Of a DNA stretch of 64,000 nt, positions 34,025-44,527 are shown piece after piece. This stretch comes from Sternotherus odoratus. Taxonomy: Eukaryota; Chordata; Testudines; Kinosternidae. Location of the stretch: NCBI GenBank assembly GCA_032164245.1, contig JAVMKO010000001.1:79543892-79607891 (forward strand), given 5' to 3'. Made by a program: the position numbers and the translations under genes. Below the pieces are notes generated by a model that worked only from the letters and a program-made list of their open reading frames with translations, made no database searches and was not told where the DNA came from. Each line of letters opens with the position of its first letter. The stretch's first letter is position 1.

Positions 34025-34149
34025 TAGGGTGATCAGATTTCCCAATTTTATAGGGATGGTCCTGATTTTTGGGTCTTTTTCTTAAATAGGCTCCTATGAC
34101 CCTCCCACCCCCTGTCCCAATTTTTCACATTTGCTATCTGGTCACCCTA
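34025..34149. mobile_element. Complete short hAT MITE (TAGGGTGATCAGAT family)
   Basis: The 125-bp element has inverted ends TAGGGTGATCAGAT and ATCTGGTCACCCTA. It is flanked by perfect 8-bp duplications GTGTCAAG (34017-34024 and 34150-34157). Two further copies lie at 6942 and 51010. Non-coding. Confidence 0.93.
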
Positions 34150-34157
34150 GTGTCAAG

Positions 34158-34741
34158 GAGTCATTTCATTTATGTCCTACTTTTGGCTCCATCAATTTTT
34201 CCACCACAAATCACAGCCACCCGTCACAGGAAAGTCTGAGACTTGGGGATGGGACATGGAGACTTACCACCTGCAGGTCATCTGTTGCAGGCTATCCCCA
34301 AGTTTAGTGGTCCAGAGACATATACATGGAACACGTCACGGGACATCGCCAGTACCAGGTTGAGTAGCCGAGACCGACGACCAGGGAAACAACCCAATCC
34401 CCCTTCCCTGAAAAACAGAGGGACGCACCCCACCCACGTACTTATTGCCTGCACCACCACTGACTCGGACTTTCACTACACCGCATGGGTGGCGTACCCG
34501 AACACACCTATAGACTGACTCTTTAAAAAACTCCCACACCCCAATCTGGAGCTATGCTGGATATGTGATATGCATGTGCCTTGTAAACTGTACCTACTAC
34601 CTACAATCGCCCATAACTCCAGCCTGACTCCAGATGTCCAGTACTTTACCTCTCAATCTGTGTATGTTTTCATGTTGAACATTAGCTTTAATAAAAATTT
34701 TAACTCATGAATGCCACCATCTGATGGGCATTCACTGCCCT
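34158..34741. other. Unassigned stretch next to the retrovirus
   Basis: There is no recognisable gene. The segment ends with AATAAA at 34690-34695 close to the retroviral insertion point, which could mark the 3' end of an older transcribed element. I cannot identify it. Confidence 0.3.
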
Positions 34742-34746
34742 ATGTG

Positions 34747-35487
34747 TGTTCAGATCAGTTTCTGTCTGCATCCTGTAACACTTGCCCATACCGGTATTGC
34801 CCTGGCCTCTTCTTTTGTCATTCAGTTTCGCATGCATTCTATAACAATGTGCATTTCCTCACCTTTGGGGGCGAAGCCAGACTTTGAGGCACCTGCTCCC
34901 CTACTTGGTGTAAACTTTGCTTGTGCCAATCAGAAGTGAACACAAACAGGTTTTGGGCCCCGTCCCCTATGACACTTCTGTGATGTCATAGTTGGTACTT
35001 ATGTTTCTGTCTGCCATGTGCAGACAGAGAGAGGAAAACGAATCCCGTGTATCCGTGTATCCCATGTGCCCCACGTAACCGAGCCTGATCACCTCGAAGC
35101 CTCTCTCTCAGCTCACGTGTTTCAAATAGAGCTTCTACGTTTACCGGTCGTGTTATGCGTTGGTTTGTATTTGTAAGTATCAATTATTACTAAATGCTGC
35201 ATCTTTGTTTGTAAATATTGTTAGTAGGTATTTTAGTCATTGTGTGTTTTAAGTTTCATTAAGTCTATTAGTTAATCAAAAAACTGCTCCCTTACCCCTT
35301 GTAATTATCCCCAATAAAACTTTAAATTGATTAATTTTAGTTGTGCGTGTGTGTGTGCATCTGCAGCTTGTGTCCTGACCCACACTCCCCTTGCATCTCT
35401 TACCTATATAGTCTGTTGCCACGTGCAGCCTGGTAAATAACAGGCCTGCAATTTTTCCTCACCCCTGCGAGTCCGTGGCAATCCACA
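34747..35487 (+). repeat. 5' LTR
   Basis: It begins TGTTCAGATCAG, ends CAATCCACA, and is 741 bp long. A poly(A) signal AATAAA lies at 35313-35318 and a short TG run follows near 35342-35358. The TG...CA ends and exact pairing with the 3' copy define the limits. Confidence 0.93.
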
Positions 35488-35510
35488 TGGCGTCATGAAC
35501 AGGATGCAAG
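35488..35510 (+). other. Putative primer-binding site
   Basis: The sequence immediately after the LTR begins TGGCGTCATGAACAGGAT. The TGG start at the LTR junction is the normal position and form of a tRNA-complementary primer-binding site. I cannot match it to a particular tRNA with confidence. Confidence 0.55.
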
Positions 35511-35576
35511 GGAGTTGGGCCATGTCCGTGGGACGCTGCAGATCGCGCAGATGATGAAACTGAACACTTCCAACAT

Positions 35577-36410
35577 TTGCAGTTTCACCCTTTAAGTAGC
35601 CAAAATTCGACTGATCAAAAATTAGATTGCTCTCTACGGCCTCAGTGCACGGAGACTGGAGAGAGCATGAGTCTGGCACACAAATTATTGTGCCAAATGA
35701 TAACAGAATTAGAGTCAATTAAGAAAACTGAAAAATTGAGACCTGATGAATGTAAATCTGAGGATGTTTCCACCGTCCTGTTTAGCATGTTAAGCAAAGC
35801 CCTCGATCTGTGCTCTGTCCTCCACGGGGGCACAATGTTTGCAGCTAAGCAAGCAGCCCCAAGCTCCCCTAAGGAGGGGGGAAATAGCTGTTTGTCTGGG
35901 GAGGGTTTCTCCAAGTGTTTGTCTGTGCAAGAAAGCCATTTGCCTGTGAATAAAGTTCCTGAATGTCTGTCTAATGTCTCAGAAGTGAGTCTGGAATTAG
36001 ATACAGTGCAGGAGGAACTCATTGTTCAGGAAAGGGTTTCTCTGAAGCAGGTTAAAGTGAATGAGCAGGTGGAAGTACTAACTGAGGAAGGAAAGAGTGA
36101 AATAATTTTAGCTGGTACAGCTTGTAAAAGTGAACCTGAAAAAAGCAGCAGTGTATCTGTTGGGAGCGTGCCTTTGTCTGTCAGGGGTATTGACTTGACT
36201 ATGGAGGAAGCTACCTCAGTCTCTAAGCAGTTGTCTGTGTGCTGGGACAAGGGAAGTGAGATCCCAAGCTGTGTGTCTAGTGAAGGAGAATGTGTGTCTG
36301 AATCTTCTTTATCTGTGGAGCAAACAAAAGATGCTTTTCAGCCTGTGATGGTTGAGAATAGTGTAGTGTCAGAGTTAGTTTTGAATTCAGCTAAAGCTCA
36401 GAAGGAATAA
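35577..36410 (+). CDS. Unrecognised retroviral interior frame, part 1
   Basis: An open frame of 277 codons; its first ATG is at 35667 and the earlier opening codon is TTG. The product is rich in Ser, Glu and Val, hydrophilic, with many short 'LSV' and 'VS' phrases and no zinc knuckle, protease or reverse transcriptase motif. From its place after the primer-binding site it could be a diverged gag N-terminal part or a spacer of gag-pol brought forward by deletion. It stops at 36408-36410, and the frame continues one register over as part 2. It is viral in origin and not a host gene. Function unknown. Confidence 0.5.
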   Translation: MQFHPLSSQNSTDQKLDCSLRPQCTETGESMSLAHKLLCQMITELESIKKTEKLRPDECKSEDVSTVLFSMLSKALDLCSVLHGGTMFAAKQAAPSSPKEGGNSCLSGEGFSKCLSVQESHLPVNKVPECLSNVSEVSLELDTVQEELIVQERVSLKQVKVNEQVEVLTEEGKSEIILAGTACKSEPEKSSSVSVGSVPLSVRGIDLTMEEATSVSKQLSVCWDKGSEIPSCVSSEGECVSESSLSVEQTKDAFQPVMVENSVVSELVLNSAKAQKE

Positions 36411-36420
36411 TTCTGAGTTT

Positions 36421-37398
36421 GTGTTTGCTGGGGAGGAAAGCTCTATAACTAGGTTTAATCTGGTTAATGTCTTAGCAAGATTCCAGAGACCAGACGATTC
36501 TGGTGCTTGTATTTTGCCTGCTGCTAGTGTAGTGCAGCAGAAGGGTGATTTGGGTGTGTTACCTACCACCAGCTTGACAACAGGGAGCAAGGAGGAAGAA
36601 ATTCCTGAACTGGTATCTGGCAAAGGGGAGAAGAATGACTCTAACCTCTTGTTCAGTGAGTCTGTGAGTTTGCCTGAAAGGGGATTTTGTAGAAATCTGC
36701 CTGATGGGCCAAGGATGATCAGGGATGTGAGTAAAGCCCAGAAAGAGTCTGTTATTGCTCAGGAAAGTATTCCTTGGGAGCAAGCCCTAGGTGAAGGGAG
36801 TAAGAACGGGATTTCTGTGAGTGGTGAATTGTTTCCTAAAGAAGTTCCTGAGAGAAAAATGTGTAAGCAGTCTGCTGCAGTTAAAAAGTGTGAAAGTGAT
36901 TTGAGTGGGGATAGCTTTGAGGAGGAATTGGGACAGCCCTATAACCAAGTGGCTGTGTTTCACCAGTTTGATGGGGAGACAAAATTGTTCAGAGAGAAAT
37001 GTCTCCATGCTGATTTTGCAAGTGAACAGTCTGTTTCCCAGGTTAAAAGAGATGGTGCAATTAGTCCCATAAGGATGCAGGGGATGAGAGATATAATCTC
37101 ATCTCTAGACACTTTGAATGTGACTTGTAGTCTTTTGGGGAACCTAACATCTGATCCCCTGTGGAAGCAGAAGTGGGTAAAAAAAGGACAATGGAACTTT
37201 GAAACTAGCTTGTTAATGATAGCCTGGAAGCTTGTTTCTGCCTATGGAGATGCAGATTACTTGCTAATGGCTGTTAGCCAGGAAATTCTGTTAAGCAAGA
37301 GGAGAGCAGGTTTTGTCCCTTCAGGGCAAGGAGGGAAAAGAGAATTTGATTTTGTAACGGAAAAACTGCAAAGTGACCCTAGAAAGCTGAAATTCTAA
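36421..37398 (+). CDS. Unrecognised retroviral interior frame, part 2
   Basis: A 325-codon open frame (first codon GTG) that takes over directly after part 1 in a different register. It has the same Ser/Glu/Lys-rich composition, and a more hydrophobic segment near the end (about 37195-37290, 'LLMIAWKLVSAYGDADYLL'). I recognise no catalytic motif. A single frame shift near 36400 separates it from part 1. Together they span 1.8 kb, almost undamaged compared with the interior after 37398. Confidence 0.5.
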   Translation: MFAGEESSITRFNLVNVLARFQRPDDSGACILPAASVVQQKGDLGVLPTTSLTTGSKEEEIPELVSGKGEKNDSNLLFSESVSLPERGFCRNLPDGPRMIRDVSKAQKESVIAQESIPWEQALGEGSKNGISVSGELFPKEVPERKMCKQSAAVKKCESDLSGDSFEEELGQPYNQVAVFHQFDGETKLFREKCLHADFASEQSVSQVKRDGAISPIRMQGMRDIISSLDTLNVTCSLLGNLTSDPLWKQKWVKKGQWNFETSLLMIAWKLVSAYGDADYLLMAVSQEILLSKRRAGFVPSGQGGKREFDFVTEKLQSDPRKLKF

Positions 37399-37990
37399 TG
37401 GTATTGACCCTAAGGCATAGCTTGACTAACTTAATGGTAATTTGTGTAACTACTGTGTTATTACCAGAGACTGTAAAATTGTACAATGGTCCTAATATTT
37501 TGAAAAATCCTTTGAACATGTTAAGAGGAATATATGGGAACACATTTGATGTTAAAAGGCCTGGTTCTACTAATGTGTCACAGTTAAGGCCTGTAAACAG
37601 TGTTGAGACTTTCCAAAAGGGAAAAGACATTCCACACCTGATGTGCAGTATAACAAGGGAAACTGAGGCACACTACCATATTGTTTCCATGGCTAAATAC
37701 CAAGATTTCTGTGCTATTGACAACGTCAATATCTATATTGTTTTGATATTACTTGCGTTCCAAACATTTGCCAGAGCTTGTAGAGGTAAAGTAGCTGTTT
37801 TCTTTAGCTCTTGGCAAGATCACATAAAACAAACCCATGAATTGGGGGCTTCCCTTCACATCCATACTTAATATCATCCTCAAAGCAATGGTGTTGTGGA
37901 GTGAAATATCAGCAGTCCTTAAGACCATGCTGCAAACAGCAAACCCCAACCCTGATTTTAAAAACTGGCTCAGCAAATGTAGTTCTTAAC
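37398..37990 (+). pseudogene. Retroviral pol relic with integrase-like motif
   Basis: An open frame ends at 37871. Immediately afterwards, at 37872 in another register, a 'YHPQSNG' motif appears, the well-known block near the end of the retroviral integrase core. Further integrase-like residues follow to about 37980 with a frame break. The catalytic D,D,E residues are not identifiable. Deletion or heavy decay has removed reverse transcriptase and RNase H. Confidence 0.55.
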
Positions 37991-38039
37991 AAGCAAACTA
38001 ATGCCCCCGAGTAGGGCTCGTATTATTCTGTTTTACAGG

Positions 38040-38700
38040 TTATGCTGCCCTCCCTCACAACATCTTTACCCACGGACCCCTGGGAGAAGGTGAACTGCAA
38101 ACCTGGTTCGCCACCTACTGGGTGCAGGAGGTTAGCGGAAACCAGTCCCTGTCAGCGCTGAGTCCAGAAGATTGTCTTGTTTGCTCCACTCAGTTCTCAC
38201 CTAAATATCCATTACCCTTTCAATTTGTACCAATAGTTTATAATTTTTCTTCATTTAATACTTCTAGTGTGAATTGTTCTATGTGCAGTTTTTCTTATGC
38301 TAATACCTCCCTAACTGAACCCACTTTTAATTTTACCTATCCCCCTCTCATTAATTGTTCTTATCGTCTTCATTATAATTTTTTTTGGAAACTTCTATAC
38401 CTCCTCTGTTGTTAGGTTTAACCCTGTTAAAAAAAAAAAAAAAAAAAAAAGTTAGTTATATGATGTTACGTGATAAAGTGCTGTTTCTATCCCTTGCTAT
38501 TGAAATGCTTGCTAATACTACGGCCAAGGGCCTCTCCTTAATTAATCAGCAGTTACATTTCCTTGTTCAGTATAGTATTCAAAATAGATTAATAATTCAA
38601 TATTTGTTACTATCTTCTTCATTTTGTACTAAATTTGCTGCAGTATATCCCGACTTTGCTGATAAATGCTGTGTTTCTTTGCCTTCTATTTTCTCCTAAT
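38040..38700 (+). pseudogene. Retroviral env relic (surface end and transmembrane subunit part)
   Basis: The frame at 38122-38415 is Cys/Ser/Asn-rich with several NxS/T sequons, as in a surface glycoprotein. After a run of 21 A (38430-38450), a second frame to 38699 shows a leucine/isoleucine heptad stretch, a 'QNRL' motif and a later Cys..Cys-Cys. This is the layout of the transmembrane-subunit ectodomain. The Cys to Cys-Cys distance is 13 residues, not the usual 6. There is no intact membrane anchor in frame, and the parts lie in different frames. Confidence 0.6.
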
Positions 38701-39016
38701 TTGTCCTCAATTGTTAAAGACCTGCAAACGTTAAGCTCTAATGTCCCGAGAGTCCTTCCAGTTTTGATCATAGCTCAATTGGCTTGGCCTTGCGGCCTAC
38801 AAATCTTATTTCCAATCCCTGTTTTGTGTCCCTTCTAGTTAGGCTCGCTCTTCTCTGTCTCGGATGTGCCTTCATTAAAGCCTGCATTCACAAGTTTGTT
38901 GCCTCGGCCTACATCGCTTCCACCCCCGAAGCGCATCCCCTCGTAGGTGGGTATGAGGAGTCGGACTCGGAAGTTTAGGTATTCGGCCAAACTATTTCGG
39001 CCAGGGCACGGGGGCA

Positions 39017-39610
39017 TGTTCGGATCAGTTTCTGTCTGCATCCTGTAACACTTGCCCATACCGGTATTGCCCTGGCCTCTTCTTTTGTCATTCAGTTTCG
39101 CATGCATTCTATAACAATGTGCATTTCCTCACCTTTGGGGGCGAAGCCAGACTTTAAGGCACCTGCTCCCCTACTTGGTGTAAACTTTGCTTGTGCCAAT
39201 CAGAAGCAGACACAAACAGGTTTTGGGCCCCGTCCCCTATGACACTTCTGTGATGTCATAGTTGGTACTTATGTTTCTGTCTGCCATGTGCAGACAGAGA
39301 GAGGAAAACGAATCCCGTGTATCCGTGTATCCCGTGTACCCCACGTAACCGAGCCTGATCACCTCGAAGCCTCTCTCTCAGCTCACGTGTTTCAAACAGA
39401 GCTTCTACGTTTACCGGTCGTGTTATGTGTTGGTTTGTATTTGTAAGTATCAATTATTACTAAATGCTGCATCTTTGTTTGTAAATATTGTTAGTAGGTA
39501 TTTTAGTCGTTGTGTGGTTTAAGTTTCATTAAGTCTATTAGTTAATCAAAAAACTGCTCCCTCACCCCTTGTAATTATCCCCAATAAAACTTTAAATTGA
39601 TTAATTTTAG

Positions 39611-39641
<31 letters not shown>

Positions 39642-39771
39642 CATCTGCAGCTTGTGTCCTGACCCACACTCCCCTTGCATCTCTTACCTATATAGTCTGT
39701 TGCCACGTGCAGCCTGGTAAATAACAGGCCTGCAATTTTTCCTCGCCCCTGTGAGTCCGTGGCAATCCACA
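39017..39771 (+). repeat. 3' LTR
   Basis: It is 755 bp long, begins TGTTCGGATCAG and ends CAATCCACA. It carries the poly(A) signal AATAAA at 39583-39588. Most of the length difference from the 5' LTR is an expanded TG run (39613-39640). The segment just before it (39000-39016, 'gccagggcacgggggca') is where a polypurine tract is expected and is only moderately purine-rich. Confidence 0.93.
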
Positions 39772-39776
39772 ATGTG

Positions 39777-41941
39777 AAGTGAATTTCTGCTCTCTGTCTA
39801 TTCCTACTGGGATTTATATTTGCATTGCTGAAATCACCCACACAAAGAGGACTAAATGGTATCACTTTTTAGCAAAAGTGCAATCAAGGATTGAATGAAA
39901 GGACCATGAAAACTGACTCCCCTCTGCCTTTCTAGAGGTGATTCCTCCAAGCCAAAGGCAGAAGCTCTTAGCTCAGAGTCCATGTGTGTAGAAAGCTTGC
40001 ACTCCTGCTACCCATGATGTATCTGTGCTGTGCATGAAGGACCAAATCCTCAGTCAATAGAACCACATCAGTTTACTACCATCGCTTGAAGCAGTTTTCC
40101 AGATGGAGGGTTTTAAAGGCTTTTTTGGTTGGTTGTTTTTTGCCTCCCCCACTTCAAGTATTTCCTCTAAGCAAAGGCTCCTTGTTTTTCAGCTCACGCA
40201 CTTTATGATGAAGTGTTTTAATATTCTGGAAGATTTGTGTCAATATGGCATTGTATTCTGCCACAGTATTACCTAAATACTATTATATTCATTTATATAT
40301 AATCTGAAATATTACCTAAATGCAGTTCTAATGCCTTGAGCTCACTGTCTCCCTTTCTTTTTTGTAACATTTCTCTTCATTTTTCTTTTGTAGTAACATT
40401 TTAAAGGCACCTTTAATCTAAGTTTCATTTATATCTGTTTACTGTAATCACCAAAGATGGGTGGGTGGGGTTGTCACCCTTTCACTTATTTCCTCCCTTT
40501 ATCTATCTGCAATCTGAGATTCTCTATCTAGCCTTGTCAGCCCCACTATTCATGAGATTACAAACTTTTATGGACATTAAAGCCAGCCACAACATTTGAG
40601 GCCGAAATATGTCCTCTGGCATCTGGAAAGGCTGTGGTGCGCTGTGTGGCTCAGGTGTTTGCTTAAGATCGCCTGAAGAGAAAAAAGACTGAGACAGATT
40701 CTGTTACCTTTAACTTACATTCAGCAGAACCTAATTCAGAAATTCATGTAGTCCCAGGCTCCTAGTAATCATCCTCATGGGTTCCATTTTCCCATCGTTC
40801 CCTCGTAGTCACTAGACTAGCTATCTATCTGGTCCCCAGTACCAGAGCATCTGAGTGCCTCACCATCTGCAATGCATTTATCCCCACAATACCCCCATGC
40901 TACTAACCCTGTTTTACATATGGAGGACTACAGCACAGGGAATCTGCGTGGCTTGTTGAAGGTTGTAGGAGGAGGAGAGCCATAAGCCACAGAGGCCTGG
41001 TATAAGCGAGGACCTGCTCACAGAATTTGGCAAGAACAGGGCTGATATTGCAGAAATACACATTTCTAAGAAGTGCTAAGCACAGAGTACTCATGCAAAC
41101 ACATCCTGACATCAAGTGGTATCAGAACATTCCGATAGTAAGGATGGTACAAAACATTCCCCAAGGATAACAGGAACACACTGACCCCTTCTAAAAGATA
41201 AGGTCAAGATAACAGTACATAATAGAGATGTTCTGACTGACAGGTACAAGGTGATGGGTGATAACTAGCCACGTCAGGGGCAGTAACTATGTCAGAGCCA
41301 GTAGGTAACTTGTTTGTATCAGGGTATACAGAGGTATCTCAGAGGGAGTATCTTTGTCCAGCCGAGAGAGGAATGGAAAATCCCGCCATTCATCGAGCTC
41401 TTTTTATTGTCACAGGCATACATGTTTTAGTCATCTTGTAGAGTCTGCCAGGTGCTGTTACCGTGGTTTGTTGACAAACCTGATCGGAATCCTTTGCATC
41501 TTAACAGATCTTGTGGCGTCCTCCGTAGGAAACGCAATGTAACATGACAAAACCATGAACTAGGGAACCCCCTTAACCTCTCCTTACAAGTCCCTGCAAA
41601 AAACAAACTGGTAAAAAAAAAAATTAAGATACATAGTAACTACAAATTGGATAAACAAATTCCCTGGTAATACCAGTCACACTTTTGGTTCAGTTCGTGC
41701 CAGAGTCTGTGAGCAGGTCCTGCTTTATGCCAGGCCTCTGTGGCTTATGTCTCAGGCTCTCTTCCTACCACAATCAGGAAGTCTATAGTAGAGCAGAAAA
41801 TTGCAGCCAAGCCTCAGGCTAGTAATCTAATCACTGCACAGTCCTTTCTTTCAAGATTTCCCCCGATGCTTTACAGACCTTGTCACAGATACGGTCTTTT
41901 CATTTTGATTGAGTGCTCCAGATCAGATGTGTCTCGTAACC
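39777..41941. other. Flank with a possible MIR trace, no gene seen
   Basis: Near 40875-40970, 'aaccctgttttacatatgga' and its surroundings look like a minus-strand MIR. The rest is AT-rich DNA with no recognisable feature. An A-run lies near 41613-41622. Confidence 0.4.
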
Positions 41942-43015
41942 TGTAAGGGTGGCCATACTGGGTCAGACCAAAGGTCCATCTAGTTCAGTATCCTGTCTTC
42001 TGACGATGGCCAATGCCAGGTGCCCTGGAGGAAATGAACAGAACAGGTAATCATCAAGTGATCCATTCCTGGTCATCCATTTCCAGCTTCAAGTAAACAG
42101 AAGCTAGGGACACCATCCCTTCCCATCCTGGCTAATAGCCATTGATACAGCTATCCTCCATTAATTTATCTAGTTCTTTTTTAAACCCTGCTATAGTCTT
42201 GGCTTCACAAATTCCTCTGGCAATGAGTTCCACAGGTTGACTATGCATTGTGCGAAGACACACTTCCTTTTGTTTGTTTTAAACCTGCTGCCTATTAATT
42301 TCACTTGGTGACCCCTAGTTCTTGTGTTATGAGAAGGAATAAATAACACTTCCTTATTTACTTTCTCCACACCAGTCATGATTTTATAGACCTCTCTCAT
42401 ATCCCCCTTAGTTGTCTCTTTTCCAAGCTGAAAAGTCCCAATCTTATTAATCTGTCCTCATACGGAAGCTGTTCCATACACCTAATCATTTTTGTTGCCC
42501 TTTTCTCAGCCTTTCCCAATTCCAATATATCTTTTTTTAAGTGGGGTGAACACATCTGCACGCAGTATTCAAGATGCGGACATACCAGGGATTTATATAG
42601 AGGCAATATGCTATTTTCAGTCTTATCTATCCCTTTCTTAATGATTCCCAACATTCTCTTTGCTTTTTTGACTCCTGCTACACATTGAGTGGATGTTTTC
42701 AGAGAACTATCCACATTGAATTTCATCTGCCATTTTATTGCCCAGTCACTCTGTTTTATTAGATGCTTTTGTAGCTCTTCACAGTCTGCTTGGGATTTAA
42801 CTATTTTGAGTAATTTTGTATCATCTGCAAATTTTGCCACCTCACTGTTTACCCCTTTTTCCATTTATGCATATGTTGAAAAAGACTGATCCCAGTACAG
42901 ACACCTGAGGGACACCATTATTTACCTCTCTTTATTCTGAAAACTGACCGATTATTCCTACCCTTTGTTTCCTCTCAGTTAACCAGTTATCAGTCCATGA
43001 AAGGACTTCTCTTTT
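41942..43015 (-). mobile_element. CR1 LINE, 5'-truncated, minus strand
   Basis: The minus strand shows reverse-transcriptase motifs followed by the ORF2 C terminus and the CR1 3' UTR, whose end (reverse of 'ggccatactgggtcagacca') lies at 41942-41970. Protein similarity begins near 43015. It is the same family as 8375-9085. Confidence 0.9.
42397..42864 (-). pseudogene. CR1 ORF2 reverse transcriptase fragment
   Basis: This open frame of 155 codons contains 'VAKFADDTKLL', the catalytic FADD block of LINE reverse transcriptase, at its start. It later contains 'PLYKSLVCPHLEYCVQ' and '[20 protein letters not shown]', CR1 C-terminal blocks. Between 'MKFNVD' and 'GVKKAKRMLG' the segment that normally links them is missing, an internal deletion. 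Before the frame, 'PSGVCTG' and 'FQHMHK' stretches in other registers show the preceding RT block already broken. It continues past 42397 into '[16 protein letters not shown]'. Confidence 0.85.
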
Positions 43016-43029
43016 ATCCTATGACAACA

Positions 43030-43385
43030 CCCATCTGCCCCTCCCCCGAAAGCAGAAGTTGATTTTCTTTGGGCTTATCTCCATTACTGACCGGATCGAC
43101 AGGCAGCAATCAATCCAGCAGGGGTTGAGTTATCGTGTCTAATATAGACACGATAAATCGACCACCGATCCCTCTAATGTCGACTTCCGCACTCCACCTC
43201 CACAAGAAGCGCAAGGGGAAATCAACAGGAGACACTTTCCTGTCGACACACTACAGTGAAGACACCACAGTAAGTAGTTCCAAGTATGGTAAACTTCAGC
43301 TACGTTATTCATGTAGATAAAGTTGCATAACTTAGATCAATATCCACCCCTCCCCCCCCCGCCCCATAGTGTAAACAGGCCCATT
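43030..43385. mobile_element. Inverted-repeat MITE with internal TTATCG palindrome
   Basis: An internal palindrome, TTATCGTGTCTA (43130-43141) and TAGACACGATAA (43145-43156), and the right part ('cttcagctacgttattcatg', 'cataacttagatcaatatcc') match the layout of the elements at 47817 and 57024. The ends are unclear. Confidence 0.5.
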
Positions 43386-43876
43386 CATCTTGAACACACT
43401 GAATAACAGCATAGCTAAATAAGGCAAATTCCTGACAGAAGTTTAAGCACGCATTCACCATGTCTGCATCGTTCTTTCAGGGCCTTCCTCTCTCTCCTGC
43501 TGTTGGCACTGTAGCATTTCGGAGCCCCATCGCCGCTAGACACTGTCCATCTCTTCATCAATGAGAGCCCCGGCCTGGTGCAAGTCTGTGAAGTACAAAT
43601 ATTAACTTGCTTTTTGATATTTGTTGTGAAGCCTGAGAGCCAATTTTATGGCCCTGCTCAGTTCCTTTTGTGCTGCCAGAAGAATGCAAAAATGATAGAA
43701 TGGGGAATGGCTTGGCGGTGTAGGCCTCACTGTCTCCATGGCATACCCTCTTCTCCTGCCACCCATCCCCACCATGTAGGAGACATTTGAGAATGTGGCT
43801 GGAGCACGTTGAACCCTAGTGATCAAAAGCTAATACTGCTGGTACAAGTTAGAGCAGCTTTGATGCTCCCCCCAAG
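43386..43876. other. No feature seen
   Basis: No recognisable gene or repeat. Confidence 0.4.
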
Positions 43877-44527
43877 GGCATGGTTAGACTGGCGCTTTGC
43901 AGCGCTAAAACCCTCCAGTAGCGCTATAATTTTCGTACCGTACACACTTCAAAGTGAGATTTTGCGCATTTACTCACTGTTTAAAGCGCAAGTATTAAAC
44001 CTCCTTTTCGAAAGGCAGAAGGCTTTTAGCGCTAGCGCTGTAGCGCAAGGGTGCAAATGTGACCACCCAGGAATAACTCATTACGCTGTAAGGCAATCAA
44101 CAAGCCATTTAAGGCAAATGACGTCAATGTTGTTTTGAAAAAGGGCGGAAGAATCAGGAAGTAGCTTATCAGTTTCTCTCTTAAAACTCACAGCCGATAA
44201 GCACTGGAAATGCTGACGGATCGAGCTGTATGAGTGCACTGCAGAGCCTGGTCAGTTTCCTAGTCACTGACAGCCTCAACTTGTCTCACTGCCTACACCT
44301 TCCCTGTTCCCCCTTACCCCCCTCCTTTGCAAAGCACGTTGCACCCAGCTGAATGCTGGGTTACCTGCCCATAATTCCCCACTCCCTGTGCCGCCAGAAT
44401 CGCCTGAAATGTGTCCATGCTGTAGCGCTGAAGGGTCTTAATCTGCACAGGCTGTAGCGCGATACCGATTGCGCTAAATTTGGAAGCGCTATACACACAC
44501 ATGCTATAATCTGTAGTCTAGCCATAC
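43877..44527. mobile_element. Inverted-repeat element rich in AGCGCT
   Basis: The left end GGCATGGTTAGACT and the right end AGTCTAGCCATAC are inverted copies with few mismatches. Both are flanked by CCCAAG-like bases (at 43871 and 44528), a possible short duplication. The interior repeats AGCGCT/GCGCT many times near both ends (43901-43925, 44025-44045, 44420-44490). No coding content. Confidence 0.6.

Larger units (their letters stand above)
34742..39776 (+). mobile_element. Endogenous retrovirus, two LTRs, internally deleted
   Basis: Two nearly identical LTRs (34747-35487 and 39017-39771) flank a 3.5-kb interior. The whole is bracketed by a 5-bp target duplication ATGTG (34742-34746 and 39772-39776). 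The interior holds a primer-binding-site-like start, an unrecognised Ser/Glu-rich frame, an integrase-like relic and an env-like region. Gag and reverse transcriptase motifs are not visible, so this copy cannot be autonomous. About 14 substitutions separate the LTRs (roughly 2%, nearly all transitions), which makes it young compared with the other repeats in the window. Confidence 0.93.
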
